A program made the position numbers and the translations under genes. A stretch of DNA of 64,000 nt from Hemibagrus wyckioides. Its lineage: Eukaryota > Chordata > Actinopteri > Siluriformes > Bagridae. This document shows, one piece after another, positions 1-11,700 of the stretch. Under the pieces are notes generated by a model, which did not search any database, was not told the DNA's origin, and saw only the letters and a list, made by a program, of their open reading frames with translations. The stretch's first letter is position 1. Every line of letters starts with the position of its first letter. The DNA lies in NCBI RefSeq assembly GCF_019097595.1, contig NC_080727.1:8702001-8766000 (forward strand), in the 5' to 3' direction.

Positions 1-1590
1 ATGCAAAGCTTCAATCAATAAGACAGATGCACAACAAGCCTCTATTAAGTGTTTGAGAATAATCTGAATAACCATTTGAATAATACATTTTAAACTACAT
101 GTACAATCCTAACACATCTCTTATCAATTAACATTAGAGATATAACGGTCCACTGAGCCATATGGCTCGACATCATTACAAGTCCTTGTACTGTTCTTGA
201 GCAAATCATTTTGGTTTTCTAAAATTGTTCAAGGAGCTGTATAAATATAAGAAAAAAATGTGATGTGATATGCAACAGTTACTGCAGATTTCTAGTAAGA
301 CAATTTCTAGACAATGGAGTAACTGCAGTAGCACTGTGATGACTTCTGAAATTAACAAATTTGGAATTTCTTTTACATTTTTCCAGCAACATTTTTTGTT
401 AAATTCTAACATTTTGCAGTCTTTGCAGTATTTTAATTTATACTTTTCCAGACTTTTGAGCCTTCCAGAGAAATCACTTTATTGGATGTATTCAAGAAAA
501 AATGATGGAAAGACTTTCATAGTAGTAGAGTATTGACTTCACGTTCAGTCAAAGAAAGAAACATGGCCTCAAATGCCTTCCTAATAATAATTATATCATT
601 TACAAGGGATTTTATAGATTAAACTCCATCAATGTTCTAATTACTGTACCGCAAAATAATGGCAACTTTTGCCATAATAATTGGTTCATTTTGTTTTTGG
701 ACAAAGTTTGGCCTAAAAGACTCAAGTGCCAGCAGTTAAATGGGTCAATCATAAAGCACAAACACACACGCACGTACACACACACAGACACACACACACA
801 GTCTCTCCTTTCTGTCTGGCTAGGAGGAGGGAAACCCATGAGCAATTTGCTGCTGTGTCACATGCTTTCATCCGTTTATTCCTGAAATGATGGAAAAGTT
901 ACAGCAACATAGAGATATAAAGTGATCATAGTGAATCATTGTGCCTTCATGTTGCCTCACATTTATGTATAGAATATGGTCTGGCCATTTTTCCCCATAC
1001 TAGATTATCTGTACTAACTGTATTTTACAAGCTCACAAAATTCAAATATTCTCTTTATCAGTTTTGTTTCTTCATGTAAACTGTGTCGGTGTGAATTTTG
1101 GATTTATAAATCCATTATTAGTGTGTATTACTGGTCAATAAACAAAAATAGCATCATCAACTATATCAATCTACAGACACAACCAAACCTTTATATAACT
1201 ACACATCAAAGATGCATGCAACATTTTTCTCTCTAGAATGGAAGCTTAAAAATTCCCCCAGAGGGAAAGGAGTTATAAAGTCAAACAGCTAACAACTTGT
1301 AGAAAATGGGTGTGATCACATTCCCCAGTCTACTCGCAAAAGATTAACATGTACTTGTTCGCTTTTTAAACACACTCTCTACATAAAAAGCTTACACGAT
1401 CTGAAGACACAATCATTTCATCTACCTTGACATTCATCGCAATTTTGTAAAATATGTCAAATGTCAAAATCTTACCTGTGTGTTTTCTTCTGTTTGACTG
1501 TCAGTGGCTGAAAAGCAGCTCTAAGAGTGCACAAGCAGCTAAATGGCAAAAGAACACACCCCTGCTCAGGACAGGCCCACTGAGGTCCCT

Positions 1591-1644
<54 letters not shown>

Positions 1645-2365
1645 AAGTGTATTGACAGCGATTTAACCTCAGTGGTACAGCTTTGTTCTTTCTGACATTT
1701 TCCAAAGAACCTGAAGCAAGCCCCAGGCAATTGTCTCTATTGCACACACTCACACAAACACACACTCAGTCCCATGCACACACAAACACATGCACAAAAA
1801 GCTTGTGATTCCTCATCAATCTATTGTCTCCAATTAATTTTTATTCATTTAATGAAACATTCTATTTATTTTTTTGGTTCTAAAATCTGATTGGCTAAAG
1901 CTGCATTCAAAAACTCTGACTTCTGTTTTACTGCACAGTTTTAAACCAATAAAGCTTTTACACTACAGCCATTGTTCTGTCTATGGAATGCCTTACTGTT
2001 TGCCTGTTATGTTGCGTAGCAAACAAAGCTTGCTGTTAACAGCCCCATTGCGTGGTAGAAGAATTTATTAAATAAATTATAAATCGAATTTAACACTGGA
2101 TTTTATCATACGTGGTTACAGGCTCTCTATTTTGCGTGATGCCTAAGACCTCCTTTGATATTTTCTTGTGATCAAATCATTATTTATTATAATGCATGCC
2201 CTCAAGTGGATTTCTGCTCATTTAAGGCACTCCACCTATTCATTCAACATATAAGCCAAAGTGTGCTAGTGGTGGAATTTAGCAAACACACTTCCTCTCA
2301 TGGTTTATTTTTATGTTATGTTCTTTGTGCTTTAATTGTCTGATTTATTGAATGTAGCCACAACA
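1..2365. other. Gene-free stretch with CA/GT microsatellites
   Basis: I see no coding region here: the open frames are short and lack family features or a splice context. It holds an imperfect CA tract near 758-801, a pure GT run at 1593-1640 and a looser CA-rich stretch at 1741-1795. The rest is AT-rich unique-looking DNA. Confidence 0.6.
1593..1640. repeat. (GT)n microsatellite
   Basis: About 24 uninterrupted GT units, capable of Z-DNA formation and probably length-polymorphic. Short frames across it on both strands encode only dipeptide repeats and are not genes. Confidence 0.95.
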
Positions 2366-2480
2366 GAGTTCATTCATTCATTCATTTAATCACTCATATT
2401 TAACAACCACTTTATCCTGGTTAGGCCTGACATGGATTCATACTTAGAGAAGAAATCAGCAATAAAGCCAGGAAATCATA
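2366..2480 (+). mobile_element. Fragment of teleost SINE 3' module
   Basis: ATTC repeats are followed by a segment ending in 'ccactttatcctggttagg', which resembles the 3' module shared by common teleost SINE-type repeats. The same module is seen at 5030-5210 and, reversed, at 20600-20760. No tRNA-like head is left. This is assigned from memory of the repeat. Confidence 0.4.
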
Positions 2481-4352
2481 ATTGGCCAAAAACCCATGCA
2501 AATTAGCAATTTTATGACAATTTAAAAGCAAATTACTTGAAATTTTTAATCTGCTTTAAATTAAGGCTCATCAATTTGGGTCTGGATACCAACCCAGCGA
2601 AATACTCAGAGCACTGAATCATACGATTGAAAAAATATTGTAGTACACATGAAAAAGGTATGAAAGTTTAGTTTTAGATACATTCACCATTTGGGCTGCT
2701 GTAGCAGATCTTCTACTGTGAATCTTGTGGCTATCACATACATTTGTATAGATTATATACCTTTCATACTCTTTCATAGATTTGTCTTATTTAACCCTCT
2801 GAGTAACTAACAGACAGCATGGCTTATTTTTTTAAAGAAATCATTAAATACTGGTGCAGAATAAAAATATCCACGAATCAAGCACTTCAAATTAAGTCTT
2901 ATTTTTAGTCATATTAAATCTTTTTCACTAAAATATAACCATTCAGTCATGTTGTTTACTTTTTCTGATGTTTTTAAGCCTGAATATTTATAATTTTAAT
3001 TATCTGGACCTGAACTAATTTTAGTTATAAAATATCCCTGCTCTTGTTCACATAAACCTAGTGTCAGTCTGTTAGCTTAGCTATTTCCAAATCTATCCCT
3101 GACACACCTTGGTATGTGTAACTGCGAACAAATACGACTATACATTTAGTAAATACACTCTGAGAATGACAAACACAGCTCAGCCAGTCTGATTTTAAAT
3201 GATCTGTTTCAGGTCTGGATGATGAAACTATGTGCTTCTTTTCCTCTCCAAAAAATCACATTTTTTGGATTATTTAAGTTTTTATTTCTCTTATATAGTC
3301 TTTTCATTTCATTGCTCTGCATTTCACTGGCAGATGAAACATGTACTCTGTACAATGACAATGAATCTAATCTAATCTAGTCTCATACAGTGCGTAACTT
3401 CACTTTACTCCAAAGCTGAAAAATAAAATAAAATAAAATAAAAGCGAATAAAAGCACACACTGGTTGCATCATGCTAAGAATGATTGAAAGTACAGCACA
3501 TTTGGTCTGAATTTTGTAGTAATTACCTCTCCCTTGTAGACTTAAGGTGGAAACCTTAAGGTGTGTATGTGTGTGTGATTCACTGCCATGGCTTTGAGTA
3601 TATCACAGCTCTTTTTTAACTCCCAAATTAGTCAATATCAATACCAATCTAAGGTTTAAAATGCTTTTTCAATCCTAACAAAAACAGTCTTTAAGTATTT
3701 TTACATCCAGTTCTAATAATATTTTCCAAATCCAAAATCCAATATTTGCTATTTACCACAGAATTTATTACAGTATTTGTTTTTTTTTCCCTTGAACATC
3801 TAATCCACCATTTACTCCTGTCTCGGACCAATCCTGACCCTGGGTATTGTATCAGTATCATCTCTACATGATACACAAATAGCTTGATACTTTAATAAAA
3901 TTTCTGGTCTACTAGAAAACCCTACCATAAACGAGCAACCTCTAACATAAAAACTATTGGTCATCTGCACAGTCCAGTTGAAATAGGGATTCATCTGTTT
4001 TCTACCAAGCCACTTCACTCCTGGAGGTGAACTCCTACCCCACTCATGCTCTTTGCAATGCTTAACCGAATTAATAAGGATGCTGAGCATACAAATGTCC
4101 TTCCCTGTTTGTGAATACATTCTTCAATTCTTCAGCTCTTTTATTAGCTGTCTGGTGAGGCCTCAGAGAATCCCACAGGTGAAGAGTTTTTATATTTTTT
4201 GTTCAGTATATAAAGAGCTGGCCTGGAGACAAAACAGGCATTCGTAGCAAAAGGCCAGGAAGTGGTTAAAAAATGGCAGCATAGTAGAGAATGGCTGATG
4301 ATTGCAAGGGACCTCAATGTAATTCATGACAGGCTAAAATGTGGAAGAGAAT

Positions 4353-4406
<54 letters not shown>

Positions 4407-5025
4407 TAGACAGACAGACAGAGATGAATCAAGGGAAAGCTCAAAGCAAGATTGACTTTTCCTCCCAATCAATGTGGCTGTGCAAAGCATCACACACACA
4501 CGCGCGATCATAAAGATGAATAAAAATGGCAAACACTAAACCACACTCTGAGGAGTGTGGACCAGTATGTACCAGTAATCCTCACTTCTCTCCCAGTTGC
4601 TGAACCTCTCTCTCTCTCTCTCTCTCTTTTTAAATTGTGACTATAACATAAAGTAAGGATCTGACACAAAAGTGAAAGGTTATCAAAAAGGCAGTTTCAC
4701 AGAGCTGTTTCAATCTCTACTGCAGTCCCATGATAATAAAAGCTTATTGATGCTATCAGTTTCAAACCGGCACTGAGAAAGACACAACCTACACGTCAAT
4801 CAAATTTTAAGAATACTGATAATCAATGTGTAACCTATCTTAAAACATATTAATTCTGGTTTTTCATGTGGACTTCAATAAAATTCAAATGCTAATCAGA
4901 AAAAGATCAAAAACATATTTGTTACTGAAAATGTCACTTGCCTTACCAATGAGCATAATATTGAAAAAGCTCTAGAAAAACCCATCATAAAGTATGCGAT
5001 TGCATTCAATTCACTAAAAAATTAA
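2481..5025. other. Gene-free stretch with GA/GACA and TC tracts
   Basis: No exon or recognisable transposon. It contains an AAAAT-type run near 3421-3445, a compound GA then GACA/GATA tract at 4356-4422, and a TC run near 4607-4627. The frames over the GA/GACA tract give only Arg-Glu or Ser-Leu repeats. Confidence 0.55.
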
Positions 5026-5029
5026 ACAC

Positions 5030-5210
5030 CTTTGCAATTCATCCATCCATATTCTGTATCACCTATCCAAAACAGAGTCACAGGAAGCCTTAAGCCTATC
5101 TCATGGGACTCTGGGCAAAAAGAAGGGGACACCCTGGATAGATTGCCAACACATTTGCACACTACTGAGAATTTAGAAACGGAAAACAGCCAACAAAAAA
5201 TGTCTTTGGC
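5030..5210 (+). mobile_element. SINE 3' module fragment
   Basis: The order 'catccatattctgtatcacc', then a block containing 'gggactctgggcaaaaag', then 'ggacaccctggatagattgc' follows the conserved 3' region of a widespread teleost SINE-like repeat (outline, imputed total, header count, thousands of copies per genome). It is 5' truncated, and no tRNA-like head is visible. Confidence 0.5.
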
Positions 5211-5907
5211 CTAACACTAATCTGTGGACCAAAACCCTAACACCACTAGGACACTGTCCCCTGCTTTTGCAATCCCTTTTGCATTTACATTTTCACTGTC
5301 ATCTATGTACACTTTGGGAGAGACTATCTGGTTTGGCGTCGTGGTAGAAATGCTTTAAAAAATAGAAGAATATAGCTGACAACGGCTAAAGATATTTGTA
5401 CTATTTCCCAAAAGACTTGGTTTCCTCATGGCACTTAAGACATTGAAAATGAAATGTCTAATAGACAATAGACATTAATAGCTTTTTCACTTTCAAACCT
5501 ATTGTTCATTGCTGTGCACGAAAATGCAAATGTGTTTTGCAAGTGATTAGGAAAGTCTTAAATTATTCGCTCAGAAGGGAAATGCAGTTGCAAATACATG
5601 TTTTAATTAACATGTTCAAATTAACATTTGAATTAGATTAAACAAATATTTAAAGATTGTGTTGATTAACTGCGTGTTATACAACAGATATTTGCATTTC
5701 TTTGACACTGCTCTTGCATGCATCAGTGTTTTGTTGTCATTATTGGTTTATTTTTTGTCAGAAATGGCATTGCAATAATGCAAAACACTGAAGTATGTAA
5801 AAGCAGACAGAACATACAGCTAATTAGATGGCTCTTTGTTATTTTACTGTCCTGCATTATTTTATATATTAGACGTAGCGTATTATTAGAATAGTATATG
5901 AACAATA
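5211..5907. other. Gene-free AT-rich stretch
   Basis: I see no gene, transposon end or strong repeat in this stretch. Confidence 0.5.
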
Positions 5908-7028
5908 CACCGATCAGGCATAACATTATGCCCAGCCTAATATTGTGTTGGTCCCCCTTTTGGTAATGAAACAGCCCTGACCTCTTGAGGCATGGACTCC
6001 ACTAGATCCCTGAAGGTGTGCTGTGGTATCTGGCACCAAGATCCTTTAAGTCCTGTAAGTTGTGAGGTGGGGCCTCCATGGATCGGACTTATTTGTCCAG
6101 CACATCCCAGAGATGCTCGATTGCATTGAGATCTGGGAAATTTGGAGGCCAAGTCAGCACCTCAAACTAGTTATTGTGCTCATCAAACCATTTTCGCTTT
6201 GTGGCACGGTGCATTATCCTGCTGAAAGAGGCCACAGCCATCAGGGAATACCATTTCCATGAAAGGGTGTACATGGTCTACAACAATGCTTAGGTAGGTG
6301 GTATGTGTCAAAGTAACATCCACATGAATGGCAGGACACAAGGTTTCCCAGCAGAACATTGCCCAAAGCATGATGCTGCCTGCACCGACTTGCCTTCTTC
6401 CCATAGTGCATCCTCGTGCCATGTTTTCCCCTGGTAAGCGACACACACACACTCGGCCATCCACGTGATGTAAAGAAAACGTGATTTATCAAATCAGGCC
6501 ACCTTCTTCCACTGCTCTGCAGTCCATGCTCACATGCCCATTGTTGGAGTTTACTACGATGCACAGGGGTCAGCGTGGGCACCCTGACTGGTTTGCGGCT
6601 ATGCAGCCCCATACACAACAAACTGCGATCCACTGTGTGTTTTGATACCTTTCTATCAGAACCAGCAGTATCTTCTTCAGCAATTTGAGCAACAGTAGCT
6701 CGTCTGTTGGATCTGACCACACAGGCCAGCCTTTGCAGCCCACGTCACTGGTTCACCACTGTTCCTTCCTTGGACCACTTTTGATACATACTGACCACTG
6801 CAGACTGGGAACACCTCACAAGAGCTGCAGTTTTGGAGATGCTCTGATCCAGTCGTCTAGCCATCACAATTTGGCCGTTGTAAACTCGCACAAATCCTTA
6901 CGCTTTAAGGACAAAATGTTCACTTGCTGCCTAATATATCCCACCCACTAACAGGTGCCATGATGAAGAGATAATCAAGGTTATTCACTTCACCTGGAAC
7001 TGCTCATAATGTTATGCTATGATCAGTG
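5908..7028 (-). mobile_element. Tc1-like element, subfamily II, decayed
   Basis: Terminal inverted repeats starting 'caccgatcaggcataacat' on the left and ending 'atgctatgatcagtg' on the right are flanked by TA on both sides, the Tc1/mariner target duplication. The interior carries a minus-strand transposase remnant. The part read from about 6720 down to 6241 keeps the helix-turn-helix and start of the catalytic region (RSNRRATVAQIAEE, then KVSKHTVDRSLLCMG), but frameshifts break the rest. Overlapping frames at 6183-6464 and 5937-6152 continue the same protein in other frames. Other copies of this subfamily are at 14.9, 16.8, 30.5 and 43.1 kb. It cannot move by itself. Confidence 0.85.
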
Positions 7029-7185
7029 TATATAGTATGTAATTGTACAGTACATAAAATATATAGTGCACTTCTGCACTTCAAATATTATATATATGTT
7101 ATAAGTAATATATAAGTTCCTTAAATATCAGCTGTGCTTACTGTAAAGTGCACAGAGAACCTTTAGTAATTTTGACCTTAGCGTT

Positions 7186-7425
7186 GTTGTTGGTGCCAGA
7201 TGGGCTGGTTCGAGTATTTCAGAACTCACACACAATAGTCTCTAGAGTCCAAATGGTTAAAAAAAACATATAGAGAGCAGCAGTTCTGTGGGCAGAAACA
7301 CCTTGTTGATGCGAGAGGTCAGAGTGACCAGACAGGATGGAGCTGACAGAAAAGCTACTCAAAAAAAGCATTCAGTATAACCGTGGAGAGCAGAAAAGCA
7401 TCTTAGACCTAAAACACTACAAACA
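7186..7425 (+). mobile_element. Fragment of another Tc1-like family (N-terminal transposase region)
   Basis: The segment from 'ggtgccagatgggctggt' through 'gcagttctgtgggcagaaac' to 'aaaagcatcttagacc' matches, as I remember it, the DNA-binding part of a teleost Tc1-like transposase (Trp-Ala-Gly-Leu, then Arg-Gln-Phe-Cys-Gly-Arg). No open frame survives and neither terminal repeat is visible. Confidence 0.5.
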
Positions 7426-8335
7426 GCAAGTAGCAGCATTATCAAACAATGTTCATAGATTACTATAGAGCTATAATAACCGCATTTTGTTTAAGTTATA
7501 AATGGACGCACTATTCTAAAAGACTAATAGATTTGTACTCCTTTTACTAATTCCATTTTAGTGACATAAAACAGTTAGAGAAAGTGAGATTTTTCACTCA
7601 TATGACTCCTGTGTGTTTAAGCATGAATGAATAATGATAAAAAAAAGGGCAGGAAAGTCATGCACCCTGTATTATAGAAGGTATTAAAATGTTCCAGCAA
7701 TGTTGTTTTCCTCTGAAAGGGTCTATTGTAGAAATCAGGATTTCAGTAATCTAATTTTACAGACCTTCATGAACTTTCTGCTTTGATGTGTCTTTTAAAT
7801 GATCTAAGATATTGCATAACATGATAAGAGCAAGAGGGGAATGAATGTGTAAAGAAAGACAGAAGTATAAAAAGAAAGTGAGATAGACAAAAAAGAAACA
7901 GCAGAATAAAGGAGAGAAAGAGAGAATGACAAACAGAAAGAAATGGTAAGAGAGACATATCATGAACAGACAATAGAAACAGAAAACCTCAAGCAATGTA
8001 ATAAAAACAGTGTGAAATTCTGTCTCAGCAAAGAAAATAGCAAGGAAATGGTTTATTATTTATAATTTTCTATATTTTTATTTACTGACCCACAAGTGCA
8101 TTATTGTAGACAAACAACAGCAATGCATACATTTTAATGCAAACTAAGATATTTCAATAACCAATAAGGCTGGACCTAATAAATACTCTGTTATATCATT
8201 ATTTGTGCTCATCATGACTATGATATATGAACAAATGAAATCTTTCATAGAAACAAACCCATGGAGCTAAATGAGCTAAACGGATACTGACCCTAATGTG
8301 TAGGAAGCGGAAAAACAGCTCATGCGTTTGTGTGT
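7426..8335. other. Gene-free stretch
   Basis: No gene recognised. Purine-rich plus-strand sequence around 7850-7960 leads into the GA/GT region that follows. The hydrophobic minus-strand frames here come from that purine bias. Confidence 0.5.
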
Positions 8336-8368
8336 ATGCGTGAGTGTGTGTGTCTGAGAAAGAGAGTA

Positions 8369-8407
<39 letters not shown>

Positions 8408-8738
8408 AAGCAGGGACATTGAAAGTATGATGAGAAAGAATTAAAAGATTGAAGAAATCAAGGCAGAATGATTGGAAAAATAAAGATGTGAGACATGGAA
8501 GGGTGAGGATGAGAAAAAGTGAGGAAATAAAGGGAGGGAAAGAGTGAGAAAAAGAGAAAGAGAAAGAGTAAAGATGAAAAGACAGAGCTGTGAAAAAGAT
8601 GGGCGTTGGAAAGAGTGAAAGAGTGGGAGAAAATAGCGAATATAAACAAGTTACAGACTCCAAGTGTGTGTGTGTGTGTGTGTGTGTGCGTGTGTGCGTG
8701 TGTGTGTGCCTGCCTGCCTGCATGTATGCGTATGTATC

Positions 8739-8788
<50 letters not shown>

Positions 8789-9056
8789 TAGTGGGGATAC
8801 ATTGAACATAAGATGAGAAAGAAGAAATGATTGAAGAAATGAAGCAAAAGAGAATGTGAGCAAGGTTAAAAAGAGAAGGATAAAGGTGTGAGACATGAAA
8901 GGGGTGAGGATAACAAACTGAGGAAGGGAGGGAAAGATGAGTAAAGAGAACAGAAGATGAGAAAAGATGAGAGCTGGAAAGAGATGGGTGGTTGGAAAGA
9001 GAGAAAGAGTGGGAGAAAATAATATTTAAAAAAAACACTAAAAAAGAAGCTACCGA

Positions 9057-9092
<36 letters not shown>
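8336..9092. repeat. Composite GT/GA low-complexity domain
   Basis: Three GT runs (near 8345-8353, 8664-8709 and 9060-9092) and two long pure GA runs (8371-8404 and 8740-8785) sit in plus-strand DNA that is purine-rich throughout. The arrangement 'gtgtg ... gagagag ... purine-rich spacer with gaaagagtgggagaaaata' occurs twice, so an older duplication of a GT-GA-spacer unit seems likely. The long minus-strand frame across it (to 9119) is Ser/Leu/Phe repeat sequence and not a gene. Confidence 0.85.
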
Positions 9093-9097
<5 letters not shown>

Positions 9098-9860
9098 TGA
9101 AAGAGTGAATCCTCCACAACGAAAGAGACTCGGCATTGAAAGCTCAGTACACTGTCATGCACCACATCAGCCAAAAAAATCACATAGCTAAAATTAGACA
9201 GGTTCAGCACGATAATAAATGAAAGCAATCTGAATCCAACTTCTTTTTAATCAAACGACAATGTAATCGTCCAGAGCTGATGGCCTGAAAAGGTTTAAAG
9301 GAGAGTGCAGAAGTGTGTACTACACCATATCTATGATTACACACATTTTTAATCTGTGTAAGTGGCATGTCCACCGTACCGAGTCCTCATCTAACTTGTT
9401 ACTATAGAAACCATACCATATTAGAACGAGCACATTAATATAAAGCCAAAACTGTTGGCTGGGATGTGCTGTTTTAGAAAATTAATCAACACCTTCTGAC
9501 TAATCAGGATCATGCATCCAACAGCATATAAAAAGCATTATCACGTTATACACAATCTGTGAAGCAAAAACCCAGAAAACTTTCTTTTGATTTTCTATCA
9601 AGAAATGTCATACACGTCAACACCGCATGCATCCGATGTAATGCCACGTTAATTAACATGGAATAATATTACAACTGTTAACACTGCATTGCTTAGGTGC
9701 TCACCACAGCAGATGTAAAAGGGGCTGACAATCGAGCTTGAGTACATATCAGAACAGGATAAAGTATTATAATTATTTACAAAAATATAAACCACTAATC
9801 ATTTTTAACATTACTAGCTATGAATCAGCATTTCTTTCTGAATATAATTCATATAATGCA
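9093..9860. other. Gene-free stretch
   Basis: No exon, transposon end or RNA gene recognised. Confidence 0.5.
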
Positions 9861-9864
<4 letters not shown>

Positions 9865-9911
<47 letters not shown>

Positions 9912-9950
9912 GTATATATATATAGGGTGTATATATATATATATATAAAT
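9865..9950. repeat. (AT)n tract with GGGTGT interruptions
   Basis: A long AT run broken twice by 'agggtgtatat'. It adjoins the truncated left end of the fold-back element that follows, at a TA-rich site of the kind Tc1 elements target. Confidence 0.9.
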
Positions 9951-9956
9951 AAACAA

Positions 9957-10183
9957 GACACCCCTCCAAATCATTAAATTCAGGTGTTGTTTTTCAGGAG
10001 TTAGGCTTGGCCCATTAGTTCCAGTGAAAGGAACTCTTAATGGACCTTTATGGACCTTGCTTTGTGCACTGGTACGCAGTCATGTTGGAACAGGAAGGGG
10101 TCATCCCCAAACTGTTCCCACAAAGTTGAGAGCATGAAATTGTCTAAAATGTCTTGGTATGCTGAAGCATTAAGAGTTGCCAG
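9957..10183. mobile_element. Short fold-back Tc1 derivative, truncated
   Basis: The left arm (about 9957-10040) runs from the subfamily-I terminal repeat 'cacccctccaaatca' into 'ttagttccagtgaaaggaac'. At about 10041 it switches to the opposite orientation ('tttatggaccttgctttgtg' to 'gcattaagagttgcc'). Plus then minus copies of the same transposase 3' segment make a snap-back structure. Both terminal repeats are incomplete. It is related to the larger fold-backs at 25.5, 32.9 and 37.3 kb. Confidence 0.75.
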
Positions 10184-10849
10184 AAGACATTTGATCTAAT
10201 TATGCTGCTTAAAATATCAATATATCAGCATAATGGCAGCAAATAATCCAACATGCAAGTGGCCAAACACACACACAAAGTTTATACTTCTTTATGGGGT
10301 ATTTTCATTGACTTGTATGTTACTAAATTTTCTAAATGTTAAGCCTAAACCTAGACTTAATCCTTGCTTTAACTTTTTATGTTTAAATAAAAGCTCAATT
10401 TAAATAAACCAACAAAGACAAAACTGCCAGACATTGCTTCAGTTCACACAGAAGTCCCAAAGTAACTATTCAATATCCACTAATAGCTGCAACTTCAGAC
10501 AGACTTGCATTCTAGGGAAGATAGTGTCTGTGTGTGTGAGGGAGAGAAGTTAAATGCATTCTACACAAATGACTATCATCTCTGAGCTCTTTCACTTCCT
10601 CTTTAAACACCCATTAGTCATTTATCTCTCTTGCACATTCTTATTTCAGGATATGTATTTGCCAACCCAGAATATTTTTATATACTGATAAAAACTGAAT
10701 ATATTTAGCTTTTTTTTCTTGCTTATGAGGTCAAGTTGTATGTACATGTTTGGGAACCAACATCTTTTAACAAAACACACCTTCTACAGCAAACAATTTT
10801 AAAAATACAAATTTTTGCAAAAGTTGATTAATGGTTCCTCTATATTTAA
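10184..10849. other. Gene-free stretch
   Basis: AT-rich DNA with no recognisable gene or element. Confidence 0.45.
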
Positions 10850-11700
10850 GGGCATGAGCAAAAGTTTAAATACTATTAAAGTAGTAACATGTCGGAACTT
10901 GATTAACATGTGAGTTAATCTCATTACTCAAGTAAGAAAATGTCATTAGGAATTGTCAGGTGATGATTCCAGAGTGGAATAAATTATCTGACTTACAAAT
11001 CCTTGTGCTAACACTCAACAACCAAAGGCTCCTCTACGCAGACGACTGTGGATCTGAAAATGAATCTAATTAATGCCCACAAAGCGGAGGAAGACTATAA
11101 AAAGATATCAATGCTCTTCCAGCTCACAGTTTCCACTGTCCAAAATGTCATTAAGTTAAGGGAAACTGTGGACATCAATGTCTAGAAGACCAAGAACACT
11201 CAACTCAAAAAAAAAAAAAAAAGGCAAAACAAAAACCCAAATGATAGCACAGACCTGCTGGAAAGTTTCGCTGACACAGGAGTGGTGGTGCAATATTCTA
11301 CACTGCAGCATTGCTTGCAAATTATCTGCAAAGAGGAGCCATCAGAAGGAAACATGTGACCTCATAACATCTTCTGTATTCAAAACAACGTCTTGATAAG
11401 CCGGATGCATTTTGTGAACAAGTGATGAAGTAAAAATAAAACATTTTGGGTGCAATCACCAAATGTATGTTTGAAGGAAAAAGGATCAGCATTTGATGAA
11501 AGGAACACCATCATTGTATTTACTTTTTTAATAAACCTCAACCCTGACCTTCTGCTCCATAGCCCAAAACCTTACCCACTTGAGCCATCACCACCCCATT
11601 AGGGAGGATCTGTTAGGCTTTGAGGGTTGTGTGGCAGCCAGTGTAGCAGAAAACTTTACATAAACAGATGGATGAATAGATTCAAGTACATATCAGAAAT
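10850..11700 (+). mobile_element. Highly decayed Tc1-like element, subfamily III
   Basis: Fragments in order match a Tc1-like transposase gene: 'cacaaagcggaggaagacta', 'tctagaagaccaagaacact', 'acaggagtggtggtgcaata', 'cataagccggatgcat'-type sequence near 11400, and a piece of the central 'gtgtggcagccagtg' block near 11630. A poly-A slip at about 11208-11221 and many indels destroy the frame. I place the boundaries only roughly because I cannot find clear terminal repeats. Confidence 0.6.

Noticed and set aside
8199..9119. A 306-codon open frame on the minus strand
   Set aside because: It is made of Ser/Leu/Phe and Thr-His repeats produced by GA and GT microsatellites and purine-rich DNA. There is no family motif, and stops are absent only because of composition.
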